Shown here one piece after another: positions 1-10,611 of a stretch of DNA of 64,000 bases (position 1 is the first letter of the stretch; every line of letters begins with the position of its first letter). Location: the NCBI GenBank assembly GCA_964016415.1, contig OZ024666.1, forward strand, positions 1,283,310 to 1,347,309. The letters run 5' to 3'. Under the pieces are notes generated by a model that was not told where the DNA came from, made no database searches, and was given only the letters and a program-made list of their open reading frames with translations. The position numbers and the translations under genes were made by a program. This DNA is from Erwinia sp. Its GTDB lineage: Bacteria > Pseudomonadota > Gammaproteobacteria > Enterobacterales > Enterobacteriaceae.

Positions 1-204
1 CCCGAGTGCCAGCATACTTTGTGGGGTGTTAGCGACGGGATAAAGCAGTGCAGTGGCTTTATTAACACTGACATCGGTAGCCTGGGCGGAGAGCAGCACA
101 GAGATCAATAACTCAAAAACGGAGTGATAGATAAGCTCCGTTTTGGGATGAGGGTCCTGTGCCTGCAAACGCTGGAGAATTGCTACGCGTTTCGTCTTAT
201 TCAC
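1..204 (-). CDS. nth: Endonuclease III, N-terminal part (runs off the window)
   Basis: The first 68 codons of a DNA glycosylase/AP lyase that removes oxidised pyrimidines in base-excision repair. The translation includes the conserved stretch [20 protein letters not shown], typical of the Nth N-terminal helical region. The catalytic Lys, the Asp and the iron-sulfur cluster would lie beyond the window edge. The start is GTG at 204-202. It overlaps the rsxE stop codon by three bases (GTGA), so nth is translationally coupled as the last gene of the rsx operon, the same arrangement as in E. coli. Confidence 0.93.
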   Translation of the reverse strand, partial: MNKTKRVAILQRLQAQDPHPKTELIYHSVFELLISVLLSAQATDVSVNKATALLYPVANTPQSMLALG

Positions 205-902
205 GAGCTGGTCAACCTTTCAGTTGACGACGATGACGAAGAGGTTGCAATCGAGACTTGTTCCCGCTTTTTCATTAGTTGATCAATAAGATACTTCACA
301 GCCAGTAGCATGCCAAGACCAATGAATGCCCCCGGGGGTAGCATGGCGAGTAACATAGGTGAATCGAAATGAACGACCTGTACCCGCAGCACTTTTGCCC
401 ATGAGCCGAGAAGCTGATCAGCACCGTTAAATACAGTTCCATTACCAATAATTTCACGGATCGACCCCAGCACCACCATGACACTGGTGGCTCCAAGCCC
501 AATAGCCATCCCATCGAGTGCTGATAGCGCTACGCTACTGCGTGAGGCGACGGCTTCTGCACGACCGACAACAATGCAGTTTGTGACAATCAAAGGAATG
601 AAGATGCCGAGAGACTGATATAAACCATACGCATAGGCATTGATCAGCATTTGCACGCAGCTCACTACTGCGGCAATGATCATCACATAGATAGGAATAC
701 GAATATCACCTGGCACCCAACGGCGAGAGGCCGAAATAGCACTGTTCGTGCAGGTCAGCACCAGTGTGGTTGCCAGACCCAGGCCCAGTGCATAAGTCGA
801 TGTCGATGTGACGGCAAGCAATGGACACAATCCGAGCAACTGAACCAGTGCCGAATTATTTTTCCATAAGCCGCCTACCAGCAGTTGTTTCGCTTCACTC
901 AT
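201..902 (-). CDS. rsxE: Rsx/Rnf electron transport complex subunit E
   Basis: Integral membrane subunit of the Rsx (Rnf) complex, which passes electrons across the inner membrane and in E. coli keeps SoxR reduced. The protein has about 233 residues, starts MSEAKQ and has several hydrophobic helices with the NqrD/RnfE signature ([18 protein letters not shown]). It is a paralogue of RsxA, and the two line the membrane cluster site. I chose the start at 902 by homology; an in-frame upstream start at 956 would add 18 non-homologous residues. It overlaps the end of rsxG by 8 bases. The C-terminus is an unusual run of serines. Confidence 0.93.
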   Translation of the reverse strand: MSEAKQLLVGGLWKNNSALVQLLGLCPLLAVTSTSTYALGLGLATTLVLTCTNSAISASRRWVPGDIRIPIYVMIIAAVVSCVQMLINAYAYGLYQSLGIFIPLIVTNCIVVGRAEAVASRSSVALSALDGMAIGLGATSVMVVLGSIREIIGNGTVFNGADQLLGSWAKVLRVQVVHFDSPMLLAMLPPGAFIGLGMLLAVKYLIDQLMKKREQVSIATSSSSSSTERLTSS

Positions 903-1524
903 TTTTTTCTCCACAATCAGGCAACGAGGCCAGTTTGCCCTGCAGGCTGGCAACATATAATGTAGTGCGTTTTACTGCATTAACCACGGCGCGAGGGGTA
1001 ATGGTAGCACCTGTAAATTGATCAAAGTTCCCCCCATCTTTTTTGACTGCAAAGTGAGAGTCCCCTGCGCCATTGATATTTTTGTCGTTGAAACTCATGA
1101 TCCAGTCTGAAAGTCGTAGCTCTATCTTATCACCTAATCCCGGGGTTTCGTGATGTTCAACGACGCGCACGCCCAGCACATTTCCCTGAAAATCTGCGCC
1201 GACAATCATCTTTATCGCCCCGGAGTATCCGTCAGGTGCCGTAGTTTCAATCGCAACTGCCACCGGTACACCGTCTTTTTCTGCCAGATAGAGCTGTTGT
1301 GGACCAGCGCCCAACGCGGGATCACTGACGCGATAACATGCATTCTGAATGGCATTATTATAGCGCTCTGGGGGTACAACCTGATCAAGCAACAGCTTTT
1401 TTTGTAAATAAGTCTGATGTGCAATAGTAGGTTTCGTGATTTCATTAATCACTGCGGTCAGACCTGTAGTGACAGCCGCAAAAATTGCCAGCGTCACGCC
1501 GTTTTTTCGGATAGCCGCCAGCAT
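895..1524 (-). CDS. rsxG: Rsx/Rnf complex flavoprotein subunit G
   Basis: Periplasm-facing subunit with one N-terminal membrane anchor (about residues 8-27) and an FMN-binding domain. The flavinylation motif DQFTGAT ends at Thr174, the residue to which FMN is attached by a phosphoester bond (through ApbE) in E. coli RsxG. The length of 209 residues is normal. The start codon overlaps the rsxD stop by one base, and the end overlaps rsxE. This tight coupling indicates one transcript for the whole complex. Confidence 0.95.
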   Translation of the reverse strand: MLAAIRKNGVTLAIFAAVTTGLTAVINEITKPTIAHQTYLQKKLLLDQVVPPERYNNAIQNACYRVSDPALGAGPQQLYLAEKDGVPVAVAIETTAPDGYSGAIKMIVGADFQGNVLGVRVVEHHETPGLGDKIELRLSDWIMSFNDKNINGAGDSHFAVKKDGGNFDQFTGATITPRAVVNAVKRTTLYVASLQGKLASLPDCGEKNE

Positions 1525-2585
1525 TATAACCCCTTTTTATGGCCGTAAACCCTTGGCTGGGTGTAATAGTCAATCAGTGGAACCGTGATATTGGCGAGAA
1601 GTACGGCGGATGCTATACCATCAGGATATCCGCCAAAACTTCTGATTAACCAGATGAGTAATCCAATCAGGACCCCGTACAAAATTCTGCCTTTATTGGT
1701 GGTTGAGGCGGTAACAGGATCGGTAGCAATAAAGAATGCGCCGAGCATAGTGGCGCCGGAGAAAAGATGCACCCACGGCGATAACAACGTGGCGGATGAA
1801 AAAAACCAGCCAGCTAATGAAAAAAATGCCAGTGAGAGCAGGATACTGACAGGAATGTGCCAACGAATGGTGCCTGTTAGCAGCAGGATGATGCCACCTG
1901 CAAGATACGCCAGGTTGACCCATTCCCAGCCTCTGCCAGCCAGTAAGGCCTGATAAATAGGTTGTGCAAGAATTTCACTGGCAGGCTGTCCGGCGCGAAG
2001 TCCTGTTTTGAATGCATCTAAAGGGGTAGCCTGACTAATTCCATCTATACCCATTTTGAGTTGTTGCAGGTTATCACCTTGCAGTGTGTGACCCTGAAAA
2101 ATAACCCGCAAAGTGTCCGAAAATCCGGTAGGGATCGCCTGAAGGGACTCTGGAGGTAACCAGCTGGTCATCTGTACCGGAAATGAAATAAGTAATACCA
2201 CATAGCCAACCATCGCCGGATTGAAAGGATTTTGTCCAAGGCCGCCATAAATTTGTTTGGCGATGATGACAGCAAATGAAGTACCAATCACCACCACCCA
2301 CCACGGTGCCAGGGAAGGAATACTGACTGCAAGTAACAGTGCAGTTAACAGGGCGCTGTTGTCTCGCAATGTACCGGCAAGAGGTTGGCGTCGGAGACGA
2401 AGAATAGCGGCTTCAGAAACAATGGCAACCACACTGGCGATAGCTATCTGTATCAGCGTTCCCCAGCCAAAAAAAAAGTATTGCACAGCGATACCGGGAA
2501 ACATGGCAAGAATGACCAGCAGCATGATACTGCTGGTCGAGCGTGTGTGGTGCGTAAACGGTGAACTTGCAATACGAAACGCCAT
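1524..2585 (-). CDS. rsxD: Rsx/Rnf complex membrane flavoprotein subunit D
   Basis: Polytopic membrane subunit (353 residues, NqrB/RnfD family). It carries a covalent FMN site, DGISQAT, whose Thr187 matches the flavinylated threonine of E. coli RsxD. Further family stretches are [15 protein letters not shown] and the late segment [14 protein letters not shown]. The gene begins directly after the rsxC stop codon and shares one base with rsxG. With RsxC, RsxG, RsxA and RsxE it forms the trans-membrane electron path. Confidence 0.95.
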   Translation of the reverse strand: MAFRIASSPFTHHTRSTSSIMLLVILAMFPGIAVQYFFFGWGTLIQIAIASVVAIVSEAAILRLRRQPLAGTLRDNSALLTALLLAVSIPSLAPWWVVVIGTSFAVIIAKQIYGGLGQNPFNPAMVGYVVLLISFPVQMTSWLPPESLQAIPTGFSDTLRVIFQGHTLQGDNLQQLKMGIDGISQATPLDAFKTGLRAGQPASEILAQPIYQALLAGRGWEWVNLAYLAGGIILLLTGTIRWHIPVSILLSLAFFSLAGWFFSSATLLSPWVHLFSGATMLGAFFIATDPVTASTTNKGRILYGVLIGLLIWLIRSFGGYPDGIASAVLLANITVPLIDYYTQPRVYGHKKGL

Positions 2586-4679
2586 TTAATCCTCTCGTGA
2601 GACTGGGGGGGTATTTTTCGTATCAACAGATGGGCTGAGCGTTGATGTGTTTGATACGTTATCCGACGGTGTTTTATCCCGCTGTTCAGTCAGGACTTTT
2701 TTTGCTTTAGCGCGGGCGATGGCGGCAGCAACCGCCGCTTTACGTGGGTCTTCAGCGCTCTCATGCGTAACATCCACAGGCGATGTTTCTGAGGATTCAG
2801 TCAGGGCTTTTTTCGCTTTAGCCCGGGCGATGGCGGCAGCAACCGCCGCTTTACGTGGGTCTTCAGCGCTCTCATGCGTAACATCCACAGGTGATGTTTC
2901 TGAGGATTCAGTCAGGGCTTTTTTCGCTTTAGCGCGGGCGATGGCGGCAGCAACCGCCGCTTTACGTGGGTCCTCAGCGCTCTCATGCGTAACATCCACA
3001 GGTGATGTTTCTGAGGATTCAGTCAGGGCTTTTTTCGCTTTCGCGCGGGCAATGGCGGCAGCAACCGCCGCTTGTCGTGGAACAGCAACGTGCTGACTGG
3101 CTGGCGCATTAGTCTGTTGTTGGGCTGCGTCAATAGCACGCTCCTCTGCAAGAGAGTGTGCTGCCTGATCTTTATCTTTTAGCCGTGTCAGCGCGGCGGT
3201 TATGCTGTCCTGATGTGCTGAACTGGCGGCACGTTTGGCTTGCAAATGACGCTGTTCACGTGCGGTTTTTTCCCGATCGAGCCTTTGTTGGCGCGCTTCA
3301 AAACGTTGCTTAGCCAGTGCTGCGCGCTCAGCTTCCAAATCAATTGCGCGGATTTCTGCTTTTTCCTGACGGTAGTATTGCACCAGAGGAATATCACTGG
3401 GACAAACGTAGGCACAGGCACCACACTCGATACAATCATCAATATTGTGTTCTCGCGCTTTCTGATGATCCTGACCACGACTGTACCAGTATAACTGTTG
3501 TGGTAGTAAAGCTGCCGGGCATGCATCGGCACAGGCGCTGCAGCGGATACACGATTTTTCGCGCTCAACAGGCCCAAACTCTTGTGCGGATGGGGCAAGC
3601 AGACAGTTGGTTATTTTGACGACAGGGACGCTGAGATCAGGAAGAGTGAAACCCATTAACGGCCCCCCCATAATCACCAACTGTTGTGCACCAGGAGTAA
3701 AGCCAGAATGACGTAACGCATGACATACAGGTGTACCCAGTCTGCCCCAAACATTACCAGGTTGTGAGACAGCTTCGCCAGTTACGGTAACCACACGTTC
3801 TGTCAGTGGTTCACCATCAACAACGGCACGTTTCACTGCATAGGCCGTGCCGACATTTTGCATCAAAATGCCAATATCTGTAGAACGTCCACCATGCGGA
3901 ACTTCCATACCGGTGAGGATCTTTGTCAGCTGCTTGGCTCCGCCGGAGGGATACTTAGTCGGGATCACACACAGTTGTATATCATCAGATTTACCGATCA
4001 CGGCGTTCAGTGCCCGGATTGCTTCTGGTTTATTATCTTCAATGCCAATCAGCACGCGTTCTGCCTGTAATACCCATGCGAGAATACGGCTGCCTTCAAT
4101 GATCTCTGCGGCACATTCGCGCATCAGGCGGTCATCTGCGGTGATATAGGGCTCACACTCTGCAGCATTGATGATAAGCGTATTTACACTGCGTAAACCA
4201 CCACGGATTTTGCTGGCGGTGGGGAAACCTGCACCGCCTAAGCCAGCTACTCCGCTCTGATGAATGCGGGAAATAATCTCGCTGCGTGGCTGTTGATGAT
4301 AATCCGGAAGCGGTAAACGAGTGCACCAGCGATCTTCGCCATCGGGTATCAGGATTACTGATATTTCATTTAATGCTGAAGGATGTGCAGTAATATGAGG
4401 GATTATCGCCTCGATTGTCCCTGAAGTGGGGGCATGAACCGGCAGCATTCTCCCCTGACCAAAAGTCAACGGAGAGCCACGCAGTACACGATCACCAGGA
4501 GCAACCAGCAGTTCACCTTCACTCCCGATATGTTGTTTTAAAGGTATGATAAAACGATCGGCAAGCGGTAGCTGACGTAAAGGCGTTTCATTAGATTGCG
4601 ACTTCATCTCTGGTGGATGAATACCACCAGGGAAGTCCCAAAGTGTTTTTTTCGATGAAGCAGTGAAAAAGTTACGCAT
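2586..4679 (-). CDS. rsxC: Rsx/Rnf complex iron-sulfur/NADH subunit C with repeat tail
   Basis: Peripheral subunit that takes electrons from NADH through FMN and two [4Fe-4S] clusters. The 697-residue protein has a glycine-rich nucleotide/FMN-binding part ([15 protein letters not shown], about 143-157; NAAECEPYI, about 171-179). Two four-cysteine cluster motifs follow (C377/380/383/387 and C416/419/422/426), then a coiled basic/alanine-rich tail. The tail holds three near-identical 37-residue repeats ([20 protein letters not shown] and so on) plus a partial fourth. The same kind of tail varies in length among enterobacteria. The start overlaps the rsxB end by 8 bases. Confidence 0.95.
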   Translation of the reverse strand: MRNFFTASSKKTLWDFPGGIHPPEMKSQSNETPLRQLPLADRFIIPLKQHIGSEGELLVAPGDRVLRGSPLTFGQGRMLPVHAPTSGTIEAIIPHITAHPSALNEISVILIPDGEDRWCTRLPLPDYHQQPRSEIISRIHQSGVAGLGGAGFPTASKIRGGLRSVNTLIINAAECEPYITADDRLMRECAAEIIEGSRILAWVLQAERVLIGIEDNKPEAIRALNAVIGKSDDIQLCVIPTKYPSGGAKQLTKILTGMEVPHGGRSTDIGILMQNVGTAYAVKRAVVDGEPLTERVVTVTGEAVSQPGNVWGRLGTPVCHALRHSGFTPGAQQLVIMGGPLMGFTLPDLSVPVVKITNCLLAPSAQEFGPVEREKSCIRCSACADACPAALLPQQLYWYSRGQDHQKAREHNIDDCIECGACAYVCPSDIPLVQYYRQEKAEIRAIDLEAERAALAKQRFEARQQRLDREKTAREQRHLQAKRAASSAHQDSITAALTRLKDKDQAAHSLAEERAIDAAQQQTNAPASQHVAVPRQAAVAAAIARAKAKKALTESSETSPVDVTHESAEDPRKAAVAAAIARAKAKKALTESSETSPVDVTHESAEDPRKAAVAAAIARAKAKKALTESSETSPVDVTHESAEDPRKAAVAAAIARAKAKKVLTEQRDKTPSDNVSNTSTLSPSVDTKNTPPVSRED
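2697..3075 (-). repeat. 111-bp in-frame tandem repeat in the rsxC tail
   Basis: The same 111-base unit recurs with exact spacing; the landmark GGGCGATGGCGG-like sequence falls at 2714, 2825, 2936 and 3047. Three full copies and a partial fourth are nearly identical, which suggests recent expansion by slippage or unequal recombination. The unit encodes an alanine/lysine-rich helix and a Ser/Thr/Glu-rich spacer. Confidence 0.95.
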
Positions 4680-5247
4680 GATGTTCCACCGGGATAATAT
4701 TGACCGGTATTCGTTGTAAATCCCATTTCCAGTTTGAGGTGGTCATCGTCACGGGACGCATTTCAATACAATCTGTAGGACAGGGGGCAACGCAAAGATC
4801 ACAGCCTGTGCACAGGTCGCTCATCACAGTATGCATAGCGCGTGTTGTACCGATAATGGCATCAACCGGGCAAGCCTGAATGCATTTGGTACAACCAATA
4901 CAATTACTCTCATCAATCCACGCCACTTTGCGTTCAGGTTCTTTGGCCGCGTCATCACCAAGAGGCTGCGGGTCGACATTGAGCAGTGCAGCCAGCTTGA
5001 GCATCGTCTGCTCACCACCGGGGGCACATTTATTGATCAACTCGCCCTGATTACCGACAGCATCAGCATAAGGTCGACAGCCAGGGTAACCACACTGTCC
5101 ACACTGACTCTGGGGAAGAATGGCATCAATCTGTTCAACAATCGGGTCTTCTTCAACTTCAAATCTGCGCGAGGCGTAACCAAGCAGGCCACCGAATAAC
5201 AGCCCCAGGGCACTCAATACCAGTATTGCTATCCAAACTGCACTCAT
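4672..5247 (-). CDS. rsxB: Rsx/Rnf complex ferredoxin-like subunit B
   Basis: Membrane-anchored iron-sulfur protein (191 residues). An N-terminal hydrophobic helix (about 5-26) is followed by a four-Fe domain with C49/C52/C57/C74 ([11 protein letters not shown]). Then comes a double-cluster ferredoxin domain ([12 protein letters not shown] at about 116-127, [12 protein letters not shown] at about 146-157). It probably exchanges electrons with soluble donors. The start shares one base with the rsxA stop (TGATG). The order A-B-C-D-G-E matches E. coli. Confidence 0.95.
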   Translation of the reverse strand: MSAVWIAILVLSALGLLFGGLLGYASRRFEVEEDPIVEQIDAILPQSQCGQCGYPGCRPYADAVGNQGELINKCAPGGEQTMLKLAALLNVDPQPLGDDAAKEPERKVAWIDESNCIGCTKCIQACPVDAIIGTTRAMHTVMSDLCTGCDLCVAPCPTDCIEMRPVTMTTSNWKWDLQRIPVNIIPVEHHA

Positions 5248-5828
5248 CAGAACTTCACCAGACCACTGAAACCCATAAAGGCGAGAGCCATCAACCCTGC
5301 GGTAATTAATGCAACCGATGCGCCGCGAAAGGGGGCCGGGACATCGGCCAGTACCAGACGTTCACGAATGCCGGCGAATAAGACCATCACCAGTGAAAAG
5401 CCAAGTGAGGCGCTGAACCCGTATACGGCCGCCTGCAAAAATGAGTGATTAAGATTGACACTGAGCAATGGCACGCCAAGAACTGCGCAGTTAGTGGTGA
5501 TAAGTGGCAGAAATATACCCAGCAGACGATAAAGGTCCGGGCTGGTTTTGCGTACCACCATTTCGGTAAATTGTACTACTACAGCGATGACTAAAATATA
5601 GGCCATAGTACGCAGGTAGACTAAATCGAGTGGCAGCAGAATAAGATGGTTGACCAGCCAGGCGCAAATTGACGCCAGGGTGATAACGAAAGTTGTGGCA
5701 AGTCCCATGCCGATTGCGGTTTCCAGTTTTTTAGAAACCCCCATAAATGGACAGAGGCCGAGAAACTTCACCAGAACGAAGTTATTCACCAGCACAGTGC
5801 CAATAAACAGTAGCAAGTAATCGGTCAT
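5247..5828 (-). CDS. rsxA: Rsx/Rnf complex membrane subunit A
   Basis: First gene of the operon. It encodes a 193-residue six-helix membrane protein of the NqrE/RnfA family, with [14 protein letters not shown] near the N-terminus and [12 protein letters not shown] mid-protein; the two cysteines belong to the membrane iron-sulfur site shared with RsxE. Transcription of rsxABCDGE-nth probably starts in the 5829-5957 gap. I saw no SoxS or other operator that I could name there. Confidence 0.95.
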   Translation of the reverse strand: MTDYLLLFIGTVLVNNFVLVKFLGLCPFMGVSKKLETAIGMGLATTFVITLASICAWLVNHLILLPLDLVYLRTMAYILVIAVVVQFTEMVVRKTSPDLYRLLGIFLPLITTNCAVLGVPLLSVNLNHSFLQAAVYGFSASLGFSLVMVLFAGIRERLVLADVPAPFRGASVALITAGLMALAFMGFSGLVKF

Positions 5829-5957
5829 ATATTTGCCTGAAAGAACCCATAAAAAAGCAGTTTATTATCGAAGATAATAGTACAGAGAACAACCCTGCGG
5901 GCGGAATGCGATGAGTTCACCGCACAGGACAATAAAAAATCGCTCTTTTTTTAACCG

Positions 5958-6395
5958 CTATTGCGTGAAAGTCGCCTTCACTCGCGCCGAGCGTTTAAAG
6001 TAAGGCGCCAGGATCACCGCCGCCAGTAGCGCGATAATCAACGTGCGCACGGCATTGGCATCGGTGACGGGAGAAAAGGCGAAGGTTTTCACCGCCAGTA
6101 GCAAGGAAAGCAGTGTCCAGATAATGTAGTGGCGGGGCAAGCGGCGAGAGCGTTTACAAAAGATAACGATCACCCACATACTGTAGATCCAGACCGCCAG
6201 TGAGGTGGCAAGAGATAGCGCCCATTGAAAAATGGCGTTGCTATCGCTGCTGAACAGTGCCTGGCGTAACGTTGGCGAAGTCACAGCAGTAAAATAAAGC
6301 GCCACGACCAGAGCACTGGCTAACATGGTCATGATTAACCAGGCCAGAGGTAGCAGCATAAGGCCGGAGATACGGGGGTGTTGTTCGGCAGACAC
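5958..6395 (-). CDS. ydgK: Inner-membrane protein, YdgK-like (DUF2569)
   Basis: A 145-residue protein with four predicted membrane helices (about 13-35, 53-72, 85-103, 115-132) separated by short charged loops. Its composition and its position just upstream of rsxA match E. coli YdgK, a DUF2569 protein of unknown function. The 129-base gap to rsxA suggests it may have its own promoter. The assignment rests on synteny and topology more than on diagnostic motifs. Confidence 0.75.
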   Translation of the reverse strand: MSAEQHPRISGLMLLPLAWLIMTMLASALVVALYFTAVTSPTLRQALFSSDSNAIFQWALSLATSLAVWIYSMWVIVIFCKRSRRLPRHYIIWTLLSLLLAVKTFAFSPVTDANAVRTLIIALLAAVILAPYFKRSARVKATFTQ

Positions 6396-6574
6396 AGGTG
6401 ATCCTTAGTAGCAAGCAGGCCAGATGGCAATGAAAGAAACTGACTGCGAGAGCGCAGACGCAGATCTGCACTTCAGGGTAATCTTACGCATTTCAGCGTA
6501 GCAGAAAATCACTTCTGAGGATATGCCGATGAAGGATTCAACTGATAATGCCTGCAATGGTCGCAGGCAGTGAG

Positions 6575-6609
6575 CAGAAAGATGAGCAGCGGCGTATCTC
6601 ATCTTTCTG
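6575..6609 (-). terminator. Hairpin after araA
   Basis: A perfect 12-base inverted repeat (CAGAAAGATGAG / CTCATCTTTCTG) with an 11-base loop lies 11 bases past the araA stop. There is no long U-run, so it may act as an mRNA 3' stabiliser or a weak terminator for araBA. Confidence 0.6.
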
Positions 6610-6619
6610 GGGTACTTTT

Positions 6620-8116
6620 TCAGTGTCGATAACTGGCGGCATTCCAGCGCAGCATATTACGAAATGCAGGTATCTGGGTTTCCTTATCGATGACCACCAC
6701 TTCCACGTCAAACATCTCACCAAACTGGTAGAGGTCATCTAAGGTCAGCGCCTGGCTGAAGACAGTATGGTGAGCACCCCCTGCAATAATCCATGCCTCA
6801 GAGGCGATACTCAAGGATGGCTCAGTTCGCCAGATTGCTCTGGCTACCGGCAGGGCAGGTAACGGATGGGGTTGGTCAATAGCTTCAACACAGTTCACCA
6901 GTAAACGGAATCGACAGCCGAGATCTATCATTGTTGCATTGATCGCTGGCCCGGCCGGTGTGGAAAAAATCAATCTTGCCGGATCGGCTTTCCCGCCTAT
7001 ACCGAGATATTGTACATCGATCAGCGGTTTTTGTTCTCTGGCCAGTGACGGACAAACCTCCAGCATATGTGAACCTAATACAAGGTCATTGCCTGGTGAA
7101 AAGTGATAGGTGTAATCCTCCATAAAGGAGGTTCCTCCTGGCTTCCCCTGAGCCATCACTTTAAAGATATGTAGCAGGGCCGCAGTTTTCCAGTCACCTT
7201 CACCGGCAAAGCCATACCCCTGTTGCATCAGCCTTTGTACAGCGAGCCCCGGTAACTGGGTCATGCCATGCAAGGTTTGAAAGTTTGTGGTAAAAGCCTG
7301 GCATCCTTCGTGTTGCAGAAAACGTTTTAAACCAATTTCTATCCTTGCGGCATCGCGCACATTCTGCCGTTTCGCACCGCCGATAGCGGCATCAGGTGTG
7401 ATGGTGTAGCTGGCCTGGTACTCGTCCATCATGGCATTCACTTCGCCCTCACTGACCTGGTTAATCACATCAACCAGATCACCGATGCCCCAGCCATTAA
7501 CTGAATAGCCAAACTGAATTTGCGCTGCCACTTTATCACCCTCAGTGACCGCGACATCACGCATGTTATCGCCAAAGCGCGCGACTTTCAGTCTGGTGCT
7601 GGCGTCGCGCGCTGCTGCAACGCGCATCCAGTTACTGATCCGTTGTTGTACTGCACTGTCCTGCCAGTGTCCGGTAATTACTGCATGGGATAACCCCATT
7701 CTTGCGCCGATAAACCCGAACTCACGACCACCATGTGCGGTTTGATTCAGGTTCATAAAATCCATATCAATACTGTCCCAGGGGATACCGGCATTGAATT
7801 GGGTATGAAGTTGTAGCAAAGGACGGCTGAGATTGGTGAGGCCACGGATCCACATCTTCGCCGGGGAAAAGGTGTGCATCCAGGCGATTATTCCGATGCA
7901 AGACTCATCGTAACTGGCATCGCGGCAGAGTGTGTAAGCCTCTTCATCACTTTTGATTAGTGGCTTAAGCAATAATGCAAAGGGAAGTTGTCCCTGCTGA
8001 TTGAGTGCATCAACGACTCTACGCGCATTGGCCTCGACCTGGTGCAGGGTGCTATCACCGTAAAGATGTTGTGTACCAATAACAAACCATACTGATTTAC
8101 TGTGAGATTGCTTCAT
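6620..8116 (-). CDS. araA: L-arabinose isomerase
   Basis: Converts L-arabinose to L-ribulose in the cytoplasm, the first step of arabinose catabolism. The protein has 498 residues (E. coli 500). The metal-binding residues fall at the same positions as in E. coli: Glu306 (AGEGD), Glu333 (FMEDY), His350 (LGSHML) and His450 (GGAHH). The N-terminus [13 protein letters not shown] is typical. The start overlaps the end of araB by 20 bases, so the two are coupled. The araD gene that normally follows is missing here and lies at 51.6 kb. Confidence 0.97.
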   Translation of the reverse strand: MKQSHSKSVWFVIGTQHLYGDSTLHQVEANARRVVDALNQQGQLPFALLLKPLIKSDEEAYTLCRDASYDESCIGIIAWMHTFSPAKMWIRGLTNLSRPLLQLHTQFNAGIPWDSIDMDFMNLNQTAHGGREFGFIGARMGLSHAVITGHWQDSAVQQRISNWMRVAAARDASTRLKVARFGDNMRDVAVTEGDKVAAQIQFGYSVNGWGIGDLVDVINQVSEGEVNAMMDEYQASYTITPDAAIGGAKRQNVRDAARIEIGLKRFLQHEGCQAFTTNFQTLHGMTQLPGLAVQRLMQQGYGFAGEGDWKTAALLHIFKVMAQGKPGGTSFMEDYTYHFSPGNDLVLGSHMLEVCPSLAREQKPLIDVQYLGIGGKADPARLIFSTPAGPAINATMIDLGCRFRLLVNCVEAIDQPHPLPALPVARAIWRTEPSLSIASEAWIIAGGAHHTVFSQALTLDDLYQFGEMFDVEVVVIDKETQIPAFRNMLRWNAASYRH

Positions 8117-9818
8117 TTAGGTTCCTTAGCATGCAACAGGCATCATCAGATGAAGAAGAGAGGTAAAGTGGCTCTGCAACGGCACACCATTCAAGGTAAC
8201 GCTGATAAAGTTTCTGGTACTGCTCTGCCCGTACAGGATCAGGGTGGAGGGTGATATCAACGGGGCTGGACATGGCAGTCTGAGCAGAAGGAATATCGGG
8301 ATAAACCCCGGCCGCCACAGCTGCAAAAATTGCCGCCCCCAGAACGCAACACTCATCTGAAGCGACAACAGAGAGCTCGCGATTCATCACGTCACTGCAG
8401 ACCTGCATAATGGTGGGGGATTTTCGGGCGATACCGCCCAGTGCGAGCACCCGCTCGACCGGAACCGACTGATTCTCAAAGCACTCCATGATAGAGCGTG
8501 CTCCGAAGGCGGTGGCGGCGATGAATCCGCCAAACAGCGCAGGTGCATCTGTGCCGAGATTGATACCACTGATAACACCCTGCAAACGCTGATTAGCGTA
8601 GGGGGTACGTCGACCATTAAACCAGTCGAGTACGGTAGGTAATTGCTGAAGTTGCGGGTCAGCAGCCCAGGCTGCCGTTAATCGATTGAGCAGATCGGCC
8701 TGGTAACGGGCATTGTCTTCTTTGCCTGTGGACATCGAAATGTCGGTCTGTTGCGACCAGCTGAGCAATTTACCGAACCAGGCATACATATCCCCGAAAG
8801 CAGATTGACCGGCTTCAAGACCGATTTTGCCTGGAATCACGCTGCCTTCTACCTGCCCGCAGATACCAGCAATTGTTCGCCCGGCAACAGTCTCATTGTC
8901 AGCTATCAAAATGTCACACGTGGATGTCCCAATCACTTTGACCAAAGTATAAGGTGCGGCACCAGCCCCCACTGCCCCCATATGACAGTCGAAAGCCCCG
9001 CCTGAAATAGTGATCCCTTCGTGCAGTCCCAGCCGTGAAGCCCACTGTGCGGTGAGTGTTCCAACAGGTATATCGGCCGTCCAGGTGTCGGTAAAAAGAG
9101 GCACGTCCAGATACTCTGTCAGTAACGGGTCGAGAGAAGAGAAGAATTCTGCAGGGGGTAATCCCTGCCATTCAGGGTGCCAGAGTGCTTTGTGACCGGC
9201 GGCACAGCGGCCCCGTCGCAGTTGATCAGGTGCAGTAGTCCCACTTAATAAAGCAGGTATCCAGTCACATAACTCTACCCATGAAACCGCAGCCCTGCAC
9301 ATGGCAGGATCCGTACGACTGATATGCCAGATTTTTGCCCAGAACCATTCGGCAGAGTAAATACCGCCGATATAGCGTGAATAATCCGGATGTGCTCCCT
9401 GCTGACACTGTGCGGTGAGTGCCTCCGCTTCTTTAATTGCCGTGTGATCTTTCCAGAGAATAAACATTGCATTTGGGTTTTCAGCGAATTCCGGGCGCAA
9501 CGCGAGAACCAGACCTTCACTATCAACCGGGGCGGGAGTTGATCCAGTTGAATCGACTCCTATTCCCTTGATTAGCGCACGCTGTACAGGTGTTAATGGT
9601 TGTACGACTTCACGAATTGCCTGTTCAAAGGCATCAATATAGTCCTGAGGGTGATGACGAAATTGATTGATGCGACTTTGGCAAAATTTCCCTTGCTGCC
9701 AGCGTGGATAGACGACCACTTTTGTCCCCAGCTCGGCCCCGGTAATACAGTCAACCAGTAAAGCCCGCACGGAGTCACTGCCAAAATCCAGGCCGATGGT
9801 AATAGGGTTCTGCTGCAT
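8097..9818 (-). CDS. araB: Ribulokinase
   Basis: Phosphorylates L-ribulose to L-ribulose 5-phosphate. It is a 573-residue FGGY-family sugar kinase. The N-terminal phosphate loop is [15 protein letters not shown] (about 9-23), with [11 protein letters not shown] further in and the C-terminal ATP-site stretch [15 protein letters not shown]. It is the first gene of a two-gene araBA unit. A probable CRP site lies about 115 bases upstream, and araC is divergent beyond the araFGH remnant, consistent with AraC/CRP control. Confidence 0.96.
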   Translation of the reverse strand: MQQNPITIGLDFGSDSVRALLVDCITGAELGTKVVVYPRWQQGKFCQSRINQFRHHPQDYIDAFEQAIREVVQPLTPVQRALIKGIGVDSTGSTPAPVDSEGLVLALRPEFAENPNAMFILWKDHTAIKEAEALTAQCQQGAHPDYSRYIGGIYSAEWFWAKIWHISRTDPAMCRAAVSWVELCDWIPALLSGTTAPDQLRRGRCAAGHKALWHPEWQGLPPAEFFSSLDPLLTEYLDVPLFTDTWTADIPVGTLTAQWASRLGLHEGITISGGAFDCHMGAVGAGAAPYTLVKVIGTSTCDILIADNETVAGRTIAGICGQVEGSVIPGKIGLEAGQSAFGDMYAWFGKLLSWSQQTDISMSTGKEDNARYQADLLNRLTAAWAADPQLQQLPTVLDWFNGRRTPYANQRLQGVISGINLGTDAPALFGGFIAATAFGARSIMECFENQSVPVERVLALGGIARKSPTIMQVCSDVMNRELSVVASDECCVLGAAIFAAVAAGVYPDIPSAQTAMSSPVDITLHPDPVRAEQYQKLYQRYLEWCAVAEPLYLSSSSDDACCMLRNLNEAISQ

Positions 9819-9932
9819 AGTTATCTCCTGATGTCATCAGCTAATGGTTAGAGATACCCTAAAAAATGCAGCGGCGAAGGGTTAGGTATGAGGCGCTAGA
9901 GATATGCACTTTTCTGTCATCACAGGATAAAT

Positions 9933-9948
9933 TGTGAGCTGTATCAAA
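9933..9948. promoter_or_regulatory. Probable CRP site upstream of araB
   Basis: TGTGA-GCTGTA-TCAAA matches the CRP consensus TGTGA-N6-TCACA at 9 of 10 conserved positions. It lies between araB and the araF remnant, where catabolite control of both directions is expected. I could not assign the paired AraC half-sites for araBA with confidence. Confidence 0.55.
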
Positions 9949-10055
9949 ATCGGCGCCAGAGCTATTTAACTGAATATATGCACAATTCTGCTGTAATGCA
10001 TGGTTGTGATGTTGATCTCGCTTTATTTCCCCGGTTGTCAGTAAAACAATCGCTG

Positions 10056-10072
10056 TAGCTATTTCATCAATG
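10056..10072 (+). promoter_or_regulatory. Possible AraC half-site before the araF remnant
   Basis: TAGCTATTTCATCAATG agrees with the E. coli araI-type half-site (TAGC-N7-TCCATA) at 12 of 17 positions. It lies about 90 bases before the dead araF start. I saw no convincing second half-site 21 bases away, so this is tentative. Confidence 0.3.
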
Positions 10073-10157
10073 CAGACGGGAAAATGGTATTTCGTGCGTT
10101 TACGGCCTTAATATAAAAATTCTGAGCAATAATGATCAACTCTGTCCGGAGAAAATT

Positions 10158-10600
10158 ATGCACAAATTAGCTTCTGTATTAATAATGCTCTGTTTTTCAG
10201 CCTTTATGGCTGATTGTGCTATTGCCAACACCATAAAATTGGGTTATCGGGCCAAACAACCTTAAGAGCCTTGGTTTCAGACAGAGTGGGATTTTGCTGA
10301 TAAAGCCGGTAAGGACATGGGCTTTGATGTGATCAAAATAGCCGTACCTGATAGTGAAAAAACATTGAATGCATTCGACAGTCTTGTGGCCAGTGGGGCG
10401 AAGGAATTCGTTATCTGTCCACCCGATCCCAGGCTCGGCTCCGCCATTATGGCAAATTAGTAGGGATTGAAAATGAAGCGTGCTTTGTGCTGGGTTCTGC
10501 CAGTTGGCTGTGTATGCACTGCCAGTATGGCTTACAGGGCATGATTTTACTTGCTGCTGTCATCTTTGACCGCTATAAGCAGATGGGTAAGCGTGCTTAA
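10158..10600 (+). pseudogene. araF: Decayed araFGH: araF 5' part fused to an araH 3' end
   Basis: From the ATG at 10158 the frame encodes an AraF-like signal peptide and N-terminus (arabinose-binding protein). It continues through EPWFQTEWDFADKAGKDMGF and VASGAKEFVICPPDPRLGSA, very close to E. coli AraF. A TAA at 10263-10265 replaces a conserved Glu codon. The reading ends at TAG 10458-10460, and the rest of araF and all of araG are missing. The last stretch, ending at TAA 10598-10600, encodes [20 protein letters not shown], resembling the C-terminus of an AraH/RbsC-type permease. One deletion joined araF to araH. The araC ribosome site follows at once, so the ancestral order was araFGH-araC. 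Confidence 0.88.
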
Positions 10601-10611
10601 GAGGGAACACC

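Noticed and set aside
2697..3075. Possible CRISPR array
   Set aside because: The 111-base units are contiguous coding repeats in rsxC, without spacers of different sequence.
2647..3096. 149-codon frame on the plus strand across the rsxC tail
   Set aside because: It is the shadow of the tandem repeats in rsxC, which lack stops in this frame because of their composition. It has no ribosome site and no family features.
6405..6602. Leftward 65-codon frame between araA and ydgK (possible cnu/ydgT)
   Set aside because: The translation does not resemble Cnu/Hha proteins and has no conserved features.
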